From Flaviflagellibacter sp963786225 (GTDB taxonomy: Bacteria > Pseudomonadota > Alphaproteobacteria > Rhizobiales > Methylopilaceae), in assembly GCA_963786225.1 (NCBI GenBank), contig CAWAYQ010000006.1, forward strand, positions 124,001 through 188,000: DNA of 64,000 nt. The letters are read 5' to 3'. A program made the position numbers and the translations under genes. Positions 41,222 to 49,636 of the stretch are shown here, piece after piece (the stretch's first letter is position 1; every line of letters begins with the position of its first letter). The notes beneath the pieces were generated by a model. That model saw only the letters and a program-made list of their open reading frames with translations. It searched no databases and was not told the DNA's origin.

Positions 41222-42547
41222 ATGACCATCCCAGCGAATGCGCTCGATATGTCGAGCTACTGGATGCCGTTCACCGCGAACCGGCAATTCAAGTCCGAAC
41301 CCCGCATCATCACCGCCGCCGAAGGCATGCACTACACCAAGGAAGACGGCGGCACGCTGCTCGATGCGTCGGCCGGGCTCTGGTGCGTGAACGCCGGGCA
41401 CGGGCGCAGGGAAATCGCCGACGCGGTGCACCGGCAATTGCTCACCCTCGATTATTCGCCGCCCTTCCAGATGGGCCAGCCGGGCGCCTTCGATTTCGCG
41501 GCGCGCGTTGCGAAACTCGCGCCGAAGGGCCTGGATCGGGTGTTCTTCACCAATTCCGGCTCCGAAGCCGTCGATACCGCGCTGAAGATCGCGCTCGCCT
41601 ATCACAAGGCGAGGGGCGAGGGCGGACGCTTCCGCATCATCGGCCGCGAGAAGGGCTATAACGGCGTCGGCTTCGGCGGGATTTCCGTGGGCGGCCTCGT
41701 CAACAACCGCCGCCAGTTCGCGGGCCAGCTCCTGCCGGCCATCGACCATCTGCCGCATACGTTCGACCCCAAGAAGAGCGCGTTCTCGCGCGGACAACCG
41801 GAGCACGGGGTCGAGAAGGCCGATGCGCTGGAGAGCCTGATCGCGCTACACGGAGCCGACACGATCGCGGCAGTGATCGTCGAGCCGGTGGCGGGTTCGG
41901 CGGGCGTGCTGCCGCCGCCGAAGGGCTACCTCGAGCGGTTGCGCGAGATTACGTCCAAGAACGGCATTCTCCTGATCTTCGACGAAGTCATTACAGGTTT
42001 CGGCCGCCTCGGCGCGCCGTTCGCGGCGCAGCGTTTCGGCGTCACGCCGGATATGATCACCTGCGCCAAGGGCATCACCAACGGCGCGCTGCCCATGGGC
42101 GCCGTGCTGGCGAGCCGGACGGTGCACGATGCGCTGATGACCGGGCCGGACAACGCCATCGAGCTGTTCCACGGCTATACATACTCCGCGCATCCGACCG
42201 CTTGCGCCGCTGGCATGGCGACGCTCGACATCTACGAGCGCGAAGGCCTGCTGACGCGGGTCAAGGAGATCGAGCAGCATTTCGAGGATGCGGTGCATTC
42301 GCTGAAAGGCAAGCCGCACATCATCGACATCCGGAATATCGGCCTCATGGGAGCGATCGAGCTTCAGCCGCGCGAGGACGGCGCCGGCAAGCGCGGCTAC
42401 GACCTGATGGTCGACTGCTACAAATCGGGTCTCCTGATCCGCGTGACCGGCGACATCGTTGCGATGTCGCCGCCGCTCATCGTCAAGACCAGCGAAATCG
42501 ATGAAATCGTCTCGATGCTCGGCGCCGCGCTCGACAGGCTGAAATGA
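41222..42547 (+). CDS. Class III aminotransferase (omega-amino acid:pyruvate type)
   Basis: A 441-residue PLP enzyme. The pyridoxal lysine lies in MITCAKGITNGALPMGAVLA. The substrate-side motif SSYWMPFTANRQFKSEP is near the N-terminus. NSGSEAVDTALKIALAYHK, IVEPVAGSAGVLPPPKGYLE and IFDEVITGFGRLG are standard. Overall pattern matches beta-alanine/omega-amino-acid:pyruvate transaminases. The physiological amine donor is not determined. ATG 41222 has AGAGG upstream. It is convergent with the secreted DUF2066-like gene. Confidence 0.9.
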   Translation: MTIPANALDMSSYWMPFTANRQFKSEPRIITAAEGMHYTKEDGGTLLDASAGLWCVNAGHGRREIADAVHRQLLTLDYSPPFQMGQPGAFDFAARVAKLAPKGLDRVFFTNSGSEAVDTALKIALAYHKARGEGGRFRIIGREKGYNGVGFGGISVGGLVNNRRQFAGQLLPAIDHLPHTFDPKKSAFSRGQPEHGVEKADALESLIALHGADTIAAVIVEPVAGSAGVLPPPKGYLERLREITSKNGILLIFDEVITGFGRLGAPFAAQRFGVTPDMITCAKGITNGALPMGAVLASRTVHDALMTGPDNAIELFHGYTYSAHPTACAAGMATLDIYEREGLLTRVKEIEQHFEDAVHSLKGKPHIIDIRNIGLMGAIELQPREDGAGKRGYDLMVDCYKSGLLIRVTGDIVAMSPPLIVKTSEIDEIVSMLGAALDRLK

Positions 42548-42593
42548 CATGAATGCCTACGGCCATTCCGGCTGCACCCACCGCTGAGCGTGC

Positions 42594-43406
42594 CTATTGC
42601 GGCTCGCCATTGCCGGAAAGCACTTGCGAAATACCCCGCACAGCGTTGCGGAACGCTTCATCGAACGTGACGCGGCGTATGCCCCAGCGGTGATTCTTGC
42701 CGTCGTTCAAACGCCAATCGGCGATCCAGCCGAGTTCGGCATCGCTGAAGGTGAGGCTGCCGGCGAGCGCCATATCACCGCCTGACGCGTGGGCGGCGCC
42801 GGCGAGGGCCTCGGGATCGGCGTCCTGCAGGCTGCCGAATGTGACGCCCGCGGCCTTCAGGGCCTCCTGAGACGGAAGCACGACAGGCAAGCCGTAGCGC
42901 CGTGCGGCGTTCATCAGCGCGAGACGCGGAAATTCGCCGTCGTCCCCTTTGTCGTCGAGTACATACGACATGAGTCCGAGCTTCACCGCGACGAAAGCGA
43001 CGATTTTTGGCCGCTCGGCGCCCCAGGGCTTGCTGCCCAAAATTGCGAGAGCGGCGTCAATCTTCTGGGGATCGAACGTCACGGTGAGCTCGTGCGGCCG
43101 GTCGCGCGTGCCCTGCTCGTCGCGCTTCGGAAAACGCGCCATGAGATCGACATAGGAAAAGCCGGTGATCGTGTCTTTGCTGAAAAGGCTGTCCACGCGC
43201 GGGTCGGCGAGCACGCGCGGATCGCCGGACACCTGCACCAGCACATCGCGGAAGCATTGCGGCAGAGCGGGCGTGCGCGTTTCCTCGCGCTGTCCGGTGA
43301 CCGCGGCATAGCCCTTGTAAAGATCAGTCACCGTTTCGGCGGCTGATGTGCAAGCACTGCCGATGAGAAGTGTGGCTGCGAGAGCGGCTGCGAGCGCTGT
43401 TCTCAT
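42594..43406 (-). CDS. Secreted DUF2066-like protein
   Basis: A 270-residue protein with a signal peptide (MRTALAAALAATLLIGSACTSA, with a lipobox-like SACT). The following region VTGQREETRTPALPQCFRDVLVQVSG and the conserved FDPQKIDAALAILGSKPWG suggest the DUF2066 family, whose function is unknown. Lipoprotein processing at Cys19 or release after Ala23 are both possible. The Mop gene starts 28 bp upstream on the same strand, so it may be in the same transcript. Confidence 0.62.
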   Translation of the reverse strand: MRTALAAALAATLLIGSACTSAAETVTDLYKGYAAVTGQREETRTPALPQCFRDVLVQVSGDPRVLADPRVDSLFSKDTITGFSYVDLMARFPKRDEQGTRDRPHELTVTFDPQKIDAALAILGSKPWGAERPKIVAFVAVKLGLMSYVLDDKGDDGEFPRLALMNAARRYGLPVVLPSQEALKAAGVTFGSLQDADPEALAGAAHASGGDMALAGSLTFSDAELGWIADWRLNDGKNHRWGIRRVTFDEAFRNAVRGISQVLSGNGEPQ

Positions 43407-43434
43407 ACGGATTACCCGGCGGATTCCCTGGAGC

Positions 43435-43641
43435 TTATTTCCCGATCAGGACGTCCGACGCCTTGATGATGGCGCTCGCCGTGTCGCCGACCTTCAAGGC
43501 GAGGTCATCGACCCCCTCGTTGGTGATCGACGAGGTGATGATCCTGCCGCCACCGATATCGATCTTCACATGGGCGGTGGTCTGGCCCTTCGTCACCTCG
43601 ACCACCTTGCCCTCGAGAACATTGCGCGCGCTGAGCTTCAT
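43435..43641 (-). CDS. Stand-alone Mop/TOBE molybdate-binding protein
   Basis: A 68-residue protein with the Mop pattern MKLSARNVLEGKVVEVTKGQTTAHVKIDIGGG...SSITNEGVDDLALKVGD...IKASDVLIGK. Mop proteins assemble into hexamers that bind molybdate or tungstate in the cytosol. It follows the ModE-like winged-helix gene by 15 bases. Together the two carry the two halves of classic ModE on separate genes. No molybdate transporter is in the window. Confidence 0.9.
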   Translation of the reverse strand: MKLSARNVLEGKVVEVTKGQTTAHVKIDIGGGRIITSSITNEGVDDLALKVGDTASAIIKASDVLIGK

Positions 43642-43656
43642 TCGGTTTCCCCTACC

Positions 43657-44010
43657 TTACGATTGCGCCGATGCGGGCGCCCGCATGCGTTCGAGACTTC
43701 TGGCGTGACCGGCCGCGGCTTTCGCCGCGTCGGCTTCGATGGAACGAAAATGCTGGACGACATCCCGCCCGAGCTTGGTGAGTTCGGCGCCGCCTCCGCT
43801 CTTTCCGCCCATCTGGGCGAGGACGACGGGCGCGCCGAAAATACGGTTCATCTCGGCGACGAGGTCCCAGGCGCGCTTGTAGGACATTGCCATCTGCCTG
43901 CCGGCGGCGGAAATCGAGCCGTGCGCGGCAATGGCTTCGAGGAGGGCAATTTTGCCCGGCCCGAGCCAGCTGTCTTCATCGAAATAAAGTCGGACCTTCA
44001 GCGTCGACAT
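43657..44010 (-). CDS. ModE-like winged-helix regulator without Mop domain
   Basis: A 117-residue DNA-binding protein of the ModE N-terminal type: VRLYFDEDSWLGPGKIALLEAI, then GSISAAGRQMAMSYKRAWDLV and the wing FGAPVVLAQMGGKSGGGAELT. The C-terminal di-Mop sensor of E. coli ModE is missing. ATG 44010 has GGAGG four bases upstream. It lies 26 bases after moeA. A Mo-box-like palindrome upstream of moeA is the obvious target. Confidence 0.87.
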   Translation of the reverse strand: MSTLKVRLYFDEDSWLGPGKIALLEAIAAHGSISAAGRQMAMSYKRAWDLVAEMNRIFGAPVVLAQMGGKSGGGAELTKLGRDVVQHFRSIEADAAKAAAGHARSLERMRAPASAQS

Positions 44011-44036
44011 TGCGCCTCCGAGAGACGACGTCTGTA

Positions 44037-45284
44037 TCAGAATCCCGCGCAAAGATCGAAGCGGACGATGTCGACATACTCGCCCACCTCGGCGGATGGC
44101 GCATTCGCTGCGCGCCGGATAAGCCCGTTTGACTGGGCAAGGATCGAGATCATCGAGCTGTCCTGCACGCCGAAAGGCTCGACCTCGAGCCCTTCGGGCC
44201 GGGAAACGATACGCGCCCTGAGATAGTCGTCGCGTTCCGCCGTGGGGCCAAGCGGCGCGAGCAGTCTCGCCGTCTCGAACGGAAGCTCGGCGGAAGTGCC
44301 CATCATGGCGGCGATGGCCGGCCGCAGAAACAGCAGCGCGCAGACCAAAGCCGAAACCGGATTGCCCGGCATTCCAAGCACCGGCAGGCCAAAGATCTCG
44401 CCGAACAGCAAAGGCTTTCCAGGCCGCATCCGGATTTTCCAGAAGGCGAGCCGCAGGCCGATCGTCTCCAGCGCGGGACGCACATGGTCGTGGTCACCGA
44501 CCGAGGCGCCGCCGGTAATCACCAGGAGATCCGATGCGCTGCCCTTCACTGCATCCGCGATGGCCCCGGGATCGTCCGGCGCGATACCGAGATCGACGGG
44601 CGAGCCGCCCCAGGCGCGAATGGCGGCCTTGAGCGCAGGACGATTGGCGTCGTGGATATGGCCGGGTCCGGCCTTGCGGGACCAGCGGGCGAGTTCGTCG
44701 CCGGTCGACAGCACTCCGATCCGCGGCCGCCGGACGACCTCTATGGCGGAATGGCCGGCGGCCGCGATGAAGCCGATATCGCGGGCCGTCACGGTCCGGC
44801 CGGTTTCGAGACAGGGATCGTTCAGCCGGAAGCTTCCGCCCTTCGTGCGGACATGCTGGCCGAGCACGGCCGCGGCAGTGAACCTGATGTTGCCGTTATC
44901 CGGCAACGCATTCTCCTGGATGATGACGCTGTCCGCGCCCGACGGGATCGGCGCGCCGGTGAAAAGACGCATGCAGGTGCCGGACTTCAGAACCGGGATC
45001 GGCGAAACGCCCGCTCGGCTCTCGCCCAAAAGAGGCAAGGAGATGCCGGCATCCGGAACGTCGAAGGTTCGGACGGCGTAGCCGTCCATCGCCGAGACAT
45101 CGAAGGGCGGCGAGAATATGCGCGCCCTCTCGCTCCGCGCCGCGACCCGGCCCAGGGCCTCGTCCAGATTGACGGATTCGGTCCGCAGCAGCGGAAGGCT
45201 TGCGATGATGCGGGCCCGCGCCTCGTCGACCTCGATGAGGCCGGCTCTGCGCTGGGACGCGACTTCCGAAAGCACCTGGTTCAC
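44037..45284 (-). CDS. moeA: Molybdopterin molybdenumtransferase MoeA
   Basis: About 415 residues. MoeA inserts molybdate into adenylated molybdopterin. Signatures: ALGRVAARSERARIFSPPFDVSAMDGYAV, TCMRLFTGAPIPSGADSVIIQE, GVLSTGDEL and DLLVITGGASVGDHD, MRPGKPLLFGE and PVLGMPGNPVSALVC. The start is placed at GTG 45284, which has GGAGG eight bases upstream. An ATG ten codons earlier would lie inside the Mo-box palindrome. The ModE-like and Mop genes follow on the same strand. Confidence 0.92.
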   Translation of the reverse strand: MNQVLSEVASQRRAGLIEVDEARARIIASLPLLRTESVNLDEALGRVAARSERARIFSPPFDVSAMDGYAVRTFDVPDAGISLPLLGESRAGVSPIPVLKSGTCMRLFTGAPIPSGADSVIIQENALPDNGNIRFTAAAVLGQHVRTKGGSFRLNDPCLETGRTVTARDIGFIAAAGHSAIEVVRRPRIGVLSTGDELARWSRKAGPGHIHDANRPALKAAIRAWGGSPVDLGIAPDDPGAIADAVKGSASDLLVITGGASVGDHDHVRPALETIGLRLAFWKIRMRPGKPLLFGEIFGLPVLGMPGNPVSALVCALLFLRPAIAAMMGTSAELPFETARLLAPLGPTAERDDYLRARIVSRPEGLEVEPFGVQDSSMISILAQSNGLIRRAANAPSAEVGEYVDIVRFDLCAGF

Positions 45285-45311
45285 CGGCAATCCTCCAAAC
45301 CGGAGCCTACC

Positions 45312-45335
45312 CATTATATTCCACGAAATATAGCG
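45312..45335. promoter_or_regulatory. Mo-box-like ModE operator upstream of moeA
   Basis: The arms TATATT and AATATA flank a six-base spacer (TATATT-CCACGA-AATATA, 45315-45332) and extend to CG on one side. Compared with the alphaproteobacterial Mo-box CGNTATATA-N6-TATATANCG, most positions agree. It lies about 28 bases before the GTG start of moeA. Confidence 0.65.
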
Positions 45336-45667
45336 CCGGTCGGACAGCGAGGTTGCGTACCCCGCGCTCGATCAAATCCCGGTCTGTGCTTTGTCAGACA
45401 CTGCCGCGCCTATGTTGATGGTTCCGCGCTTTGACGAGAAGCGCATGCCCGCCGCGGTCAGTCCGACTGGGTCGTGCGTACAAAGAGCGGCGCATCGAGG
45501 TGATCTTCCGGAGCTGCTAACGACGAAGCTCCATGTCGAACACCGATTACCGAGAAGGATGATGAATCTAAACGAAGGTTTCTATTTGAACGATAGATGC
45601 CCGTGGCCATGTAGCGCGTGGCGGAGCCCTCGCGGCATCGACGCCCAACACTGCGAGAGGCGAGAAC
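45336..45667. other. Gene-poor stretch upstream of the oxidoreductase trio
   Basis: About 330 bp with no recognised gene. It separates moeA from three oxidoreductase genes transcribed the other way. A purine-rich AGAGGCGAGAAC precedes the start codon at 45668. No terminator hairpin, transposase remnant or clear promoter was found. Confidence 0.35.
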
Positions 45668-46549
45668 ATGAAAGTCGGATTTATCGGACTGGGCCGGATG
45701 GGGTCGGGCATGGCCGCCAACATCCTGAAAGCGGGTCATGAGGTAACGGTATTCAACCGCACCCGCTCCCGAGCAAACGAGCTCGTTGCCGGAGGAGCGA
45801 AGGCCGCCGAAACAATCGCGGATGCCTGCAGAGGTGATGCGGTCATCACCATGCTCGCAAACGACGAGGCTGTTGAGAGCGTGGTCTATGATGAGCAGGG
45901 GGTGCTGGCGAGCCTCCCTCAGGGCGCGGTCCATATATCATCCAGCACGATCGGCGCCGCATTGGCTGAAAGGCTCGCCGCCAGTCACATCGCCGCTGGT
46001 CAGCGATTCATTTCTGCGCCGGTAAGTGGCCGTCCCGACGTCGCTGCGGCTGGTCAGCTGTTCGTGATCGCCGGCGGCGCGGAGGAGGTGATCCGGGAGA
46101 TGTCGCCCCTGCTTGATGCGATCGGCCAAAAAACCTTTGTGATGTCCGACACACCAAGCCGCGCCAATCTGGTCAAGCTCAGCGTCAATTTCCTGATCGC
46201 CTCGGTGATCGAATCGCTCGGCGAGGCGCTCGCCTTGATCGGAAAGGGCGGCGTGGACCCCGGTCGCTACATCGAGCTTCTCACGTCCACGCTATTTGCA
46301 GCCCCGGTCTACAAAACTTATGGCAGTTTGATCGTCGGCGAGAGGTTCGAGCCGGCCGCGTTCGCCGCGCCCCTTGGTTATAAGGACATCAAGCTGGCGC
46401 TGGCGGCGGCCGACGAACTGCGGGTGCCCCTGCCGCTGGCAAACCTGTTGAGGGATCGCTTTCTTACCTTGCTGGCGGCGGACGGCGGAACGCTGGACTG
46501 GTCCGCGATCGGCAGGCTGCCGGCGCGAGATTCCGGACAGGCGGCGTGA
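45668..46549 (+). CDS. NAD(P)-dependent beta-hydroxyacid dehydrogenase family protein
   Basis: A 293-residue enzyme of the 3-hydroxyisobutyrate dehydrogenase/6-phosphogluconate dehydrogenase-like family. The Rossmann motif is KVGFIGLGRMGSGMAANILK. The substrate loop is FISAPVSGRPDVAAAGQLFV and the catalytic lysine sits in RANLVKLSVNFL. Similar proteins include glyoxylate or succinic semialdehyde reductases; the substrate here is not known. It is followed by an aldo/keto reductase and an FMN reductase on the same strand, suggesting a three-gene catabolic or detoxification set. Confidence 0.9.
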   Translation: MKVGFIGLGRMGSGMAANILKAGHEVTVFNRTRSRANELVAGGAKAAETIADACRGDAVITMLANDEAVESVVYDEQGVLASLPQGAVHISSSTIGAALAERLAASHIAAGQRFISAPVSGRPDVAAAGQLFVIAGGAEEVIREMSPLLDAIGQKTFVMSDTPSRANLVKLSVNFLIASVIESLGEALALIGKGGVDPGRYIELLTSTLFAAPVYKTYGSLIVGERFEPAAFAAPLGYKDIKLALAAADELRVPLPLANLLRDRFLTLLAADGGTLDWSAIGRLPARDSGQAA

Positions 46550-46677
46550 GGCTGAACTCGCGTGAAGCGCTGCTTCCCTGCGTCTGTCCCGGCGTCAGGC
46601 GCCGCATGCGATCCTTGCCGTTGCCTTGGCGAACGGCCTGAAAAACCCACAGAGAGTTCGAACTTGGAGCATTGAAA

Positions 46678-47682
46678 ATGGAACAGATCGAAATTGGCTC
46701 GTCCGGCGTCAAGACATCACGCATCGGCCTCGGCACTTGGGCCATCGGAGGCTGGATGTGGGGTGGCGCCGATGAGGGAAAGGCGATCGCGACCATCCGT
46801 TCAGCAGTAGAGCGGGGCGTCACCCTGATTGACACCGCACCGGTTTACGGTTTCGGCTCTTCTGAGGAGATCGTGGGTAGAGCCCTGCAGGGCGGCCTTC
46901 GCGACAAGGTCCAGATCGCAACGAAGGTCGGCCTCGCCTGGAACAACGGCAAGGTCTACCGGGACTCGCGTCCGGCGCGCGTGCGTCAGGAAATCGAAGA
47001 TTCTCTTCGCCGGCTCGGTACAGACGTCATCGACCTTTACCAGGTGCACTGGCCGGACCTTGAAACGCCGTTCGAGGAAACCGCGTCCGTGCTTGAGGAA
47101 ATGCGCCGCGCCGGCAAGATCCGGGCGATCGGCGTCAGCAATTTCTCGCCGGAGCAGATGGAGACCTTCCGGGGGGCCGCCAAACTCGATGCGGTGCAAC
47201 CCCCTTACAATCTTTTTGAACGCGAGATGGAAGTCGACGTCCTGCCCTACGCGGTGAAGAGCAATACAACGATCCTGAGCTACGGCGCCCTCTGCCGCGG
47301 TCTTCTCTCAGGAAAGATCACCGCCGCAACCACGTTCGAAGGAGACGATCTGCGGAAGGTCGATCCCAAGTTCCAGGGCGAGCGCTTCCCGCAATATCTT
47401 GCCGCCGTGCGGGAACTGGAGGAGCTTGCCCGCGAGCGTTTCGGCAAGTCCGTACTCGCCCTTGCCGTTCGCTGGGTGCTTGACCAGGGCCCGACCATTG
47501 CACTCTGGGGGGCCCGCCGTCCGGACCAGCTCGATCCGATCGGCGAGATCGACGGGTGGACGATCGACGAGTCGAGCAAACGCGACATCGATGAGATTCT
47601 CATGCGCTGCGTTTCGGATCCGGTGGCGCCCGACTTCATGGCGCCTCCCGTCAGACGGCCCGTGATGGCCGACGCGATCTGA
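46678..47682 (+). CDS. Aldo/keto reductase
   Basis: A 334-residue TIM-barrel oxidoreductase. The catalytic tetrad is recognisable in LIDTAPVYGFGSSEEIVGRAL (Asp, Tyr), TKVGLAWN (Lys) and YQVHWPD (His). IGVSNFSPEQM and the C-terminal AVRWVLDQGPTIALWGARRP bind NADPH. Length and pattern fit the broad YajO/Gcy-type group. The natural carbonyl substrate is unknown. ATG 46678 has TTGGAG eight bases upstream. Confidence 0.92.
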   Translation: MEQIEIGSSGVKTSRIGLGTWAIGGWMWGGADEGKAIATIRSAVERGVTLIDTAPVYGFGSSEEIVGRALQGGLRDKVQIATKVGLAWNNGKVYRDSRPARVRQEIEDSLRRLGTDVIDLYQVHWPDLETPFEETASVLEEMRRAGKIRAIGVSNFSPEQMETFRGAAKLDAVQPPYNLFEREMEVDVLPYAVKSNTTILSYGALCRGLLSGKITAATTFEGDDLRKVDPKFQGERFPQYLAAVRELEELARERFGKSVLALAVRWVLDQGPTIALWGARRPDQLDPIGEIDGWTIDESSKRDIDEILMRCVSDPVAPDFMAPPVRRPVMADAI

Positions 47683-47746
47683 ACGAATTTCCGACGACGA
47701 GCACTCGGCATTCGACGGACATTTCCAGCGAACAAAAAGACAGCAG

Positions 47747-48328
47747 ATGAACCAACACGTGCTTCCATCCACGCGTCTCCTGGGAATGAGCGGTAGTCTG
47801 CGTACAGGATCATATTCGACAGCGGTTTTGCGCGGTCTGCAGACCGTGCTCTCCGATCGTGCGGTTCTCGGCATTCAGTCGGCGAAATTGCCGCTCTACA
47901 ATGAAGACGAGGACGGGCCGGCTTGCTCGGACGCGGTTCGGGCGTTTCGGCGATCGATCGCAACGAGCGACGCTCTGATCATTTCGACGCCCGAATACAA
48001 TCACGGTATTCCCGGGGTTCTGAAGAACGCCCTCGATTGGGCGTCGCGGCCATACGGGGAATCCGTCCTTACGGGCAAGCCCATCCTTGTCATTTCCACG
48101 TCACCCGCCTTCACCGGTGGCGTACGCGCTCAAGCGCAGGTGAATGAGACCCTGCTGTCGGTTCAGGCCGTGCTGGCTCCTGGCCCACAAGTGGTGATCG
48201 GCGGCATTGCGGAAAAGGTGAGCGAGGGCCGGCTGATTGACCAAGCGAGCCTCGCCTTCGCTCTGTCCGCGGTCGATCGGTTGTTGGCGCTCTGCAATCG
48301 TCATATGTCCGTCGTTCAGGCCGGATGA
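47747..48328 (+). CDS. NADPH-dependent FMN reductase family protein
   Basis: A 193-residue flavodoxin-like reductase. The FMN phosphate loop is LLGMSGSLRTGSYSTAVLRG. The ribityl/isoalloxazine segment is ISTPEYNHGIPGVLKNALDWASRP. Members supply reduced FMN or reduce quinones and azo compounds. It is the third gene of the oxidoreductase trio, 64 bp after the aldo/keto reductase. A strong hairpin lies six bases after its stop. Confidence 0.9.
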   Translation: MNQHVLPSTRLLGMSGSLRTGSYSTAVLRGLQTVLSDRAVLGIQSAKLPLYNEDEDGPACSDAVRAFRRSIATSDALIISTPEYNHGIPGVLKNALDWASRPYGESVLTGKPILVISTSPAFTGGVRAQAQVNETLLSVQAVLAPGPQVVIGGIAEKVSEGRLIDQASLAFALSAVDRLLALCNRHMSVVQAG

Positions 48329-48333
48329 TGCCC

Positions 48334-48357
48334 GGCGCTGGCGGCTCCGCCAGCGCC
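48334..48357. terminator. Hairpin between FMN reductase and wza-like genes
   Basis: GGCGCTGGCG (48334-48343), loop GCTC, then CGCCAGCGCC (48348-48357). The ten-base arms pair perfectly and lie just after the FMN reductase stop, facing the convergent Wza-like gene. No clear T-run follows on either strand, so the efficiency is uncertain. Confidence 0.55.
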
Positions 48358-48409
48358 GCCAGCGAAGAGCGCCGCTACAGTCCCGGTCCTGCCTGGCGGC
48401 CTCGATCGG

Positions 48410-49555
48410 CTAGTTTCCAGTAACAGTCTGTGTGCCGTTGCGCGCGACGAGCACGCCCGAGCCGAGAAGTGTCAGGAACTTCTGCAGGTCGGTCATGGGC
48501 GCGTTCGAGACATAGACCACGTCCTTGTCGCGCAGCATAAATCTCTGCGTGGCGAAATAGCCCTGCGGATCGTTCAGGCTGGCGCGGTAGACGACCGGAA
48601 CCATGGCGCCCTCCGGCACCGGGCGGTTGATGCCGAGCTGCCGAGCGACCGCGGCCGTCTCGTAGCGGAACACGAACACGCCGCTCGGATCGGCACGTAG
48701 ATCGAGCAGGCCGCCGGCGCGGCCGACGCCTTCGGCGAGGCTGAGATCGGCCGCCTCGAACGGCACGACGGCGTTGCTCGCCGTCGCGCCGAACGCGGTG
48801 AAGGTTTGCGGCTGTTTGAACAGGAAAATCGCATCGTCGGGCCGCAGATAGATGTTCTCCGACGGCTCGGCTATGAGCTTGGCCAGCAGCACTGACGTCG
48901 TCGATTTTCCGCGCGTCAGCGAAACGAAGGTTTCATAGGCCGGGAACCGCGGCCCACCGGCGGCGGCGATGGCATCGAGAACGCGGTCGCCCTTGAGCGA
49001 GAGCGGCACACGCTTGCTCGCGACGACATCGCCCGTCACCGTCACGCTTGAACTGGTCGGACTGCTCACCGTGACCATGACCTGCGGCTGGATGGCTTTG
49101 TCACCCAGTGAGGCCACGATTTGCTGTTCGACATCGGCCGGGGTGCGGCCGGCGACCTCGATCCGGCCCGCATAGGGCACGGTGATCAGGCCTCCGTTGT
49201 CGACGGTCTGGTTCGGCAGGGTGACGTTCTTCGCCGTGCTCTGCGTGCCCGAATCGCCGGAGAACAGGCCGCCCGACGTCGCTTCGAAGATTGTCACCGA
49301 GACGGAATCTCCGACGCCGATCTTGATGCTCGGCTTGTAACGGCCCTTGGAGAAACTGTTGGCGAAGCCGTTGTGAATACCGCTCGATGCGACGTCGGCA
49401 ACCGCCGGAGAAACGGTCACTACGTCATACGGCGTAACGGTCGAATTGTTCGCCTTGTGGACGATGTCCCTTGCGCCGGGCCCCGCATTTGGAAGCGAGA
49501 CGCAGCCGGAGAGCGCGCCAGCAATGGCGGCCAGCATCAGATATCCAGATCGCAA
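48410..49555 (-). CDS. Outer-membrane polysaccharide export lipoprotein (Wza-like)
   Basis: A 381-residue protein with a lipoprotein signal (LMLAAIAGALSGC, Cys18). A Poly_export domain (about 40-165, KIGVGDSVSVTIFEATSGGL, then LITVPYAGRIEVAGRTPADVE) is followed by SLBB repeats (VTVTGDVVASKRVPLSLKG). A C-terminal helix with FLTLLGSGVLVARNGTQ may cross the outer membrane. It would form the export channel for the polysaccharide built by this locus. Ugd lies 81 bp upstream on the same strand. Confidence 0.9.
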   Translation of the reverse strand: MRSGYLMLAAIAGALSGCVSLPNAGPGARDIVHKANNSTVTPYDVVTVSPAVADVASSGIHNGFANSFSKGRYKPSIKIGVGDSVSVTIFEATSGGLFSGDSGTQSTAKNVTLPNQTVDNGGLITVPYAGRIEVAGRTPADVEQQIVASLGDKAIQPQVMVTVSSPTSSSVTVTGDVVASKRVPLSLKGDRVLDAIAAAGGPRFPAYETFVSLTRGKSTTSVLLAKLIAEPSENIYLRPDDAIFLFKQPQTFTAFGATASNAVVPFEAADLSLAEGVGRAGGLLDLRADPSGVFVFRYETAAVARQLGINRPVPEGAMVPVVYRASLNDPQGYFATQRFMLRDKDVVYVSNAPMTDLQKFLTLLGSGVLVARNGTQTVTGN

Positions 49556-49636
49556 AAGCTTTCCCTTCGTGCAAGTACCCTCATACGCCGTGTATCCCCC
49601 GACACACGGCGAACCCGTCCAGTCACGATCGGTACG

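Noticed and set aside
45391..45741. Plus-strand frame before the dehydrogenase as a gene
   Set aside because: Its end runs out of frame through the dehydrogenase start and no family is recognisable.
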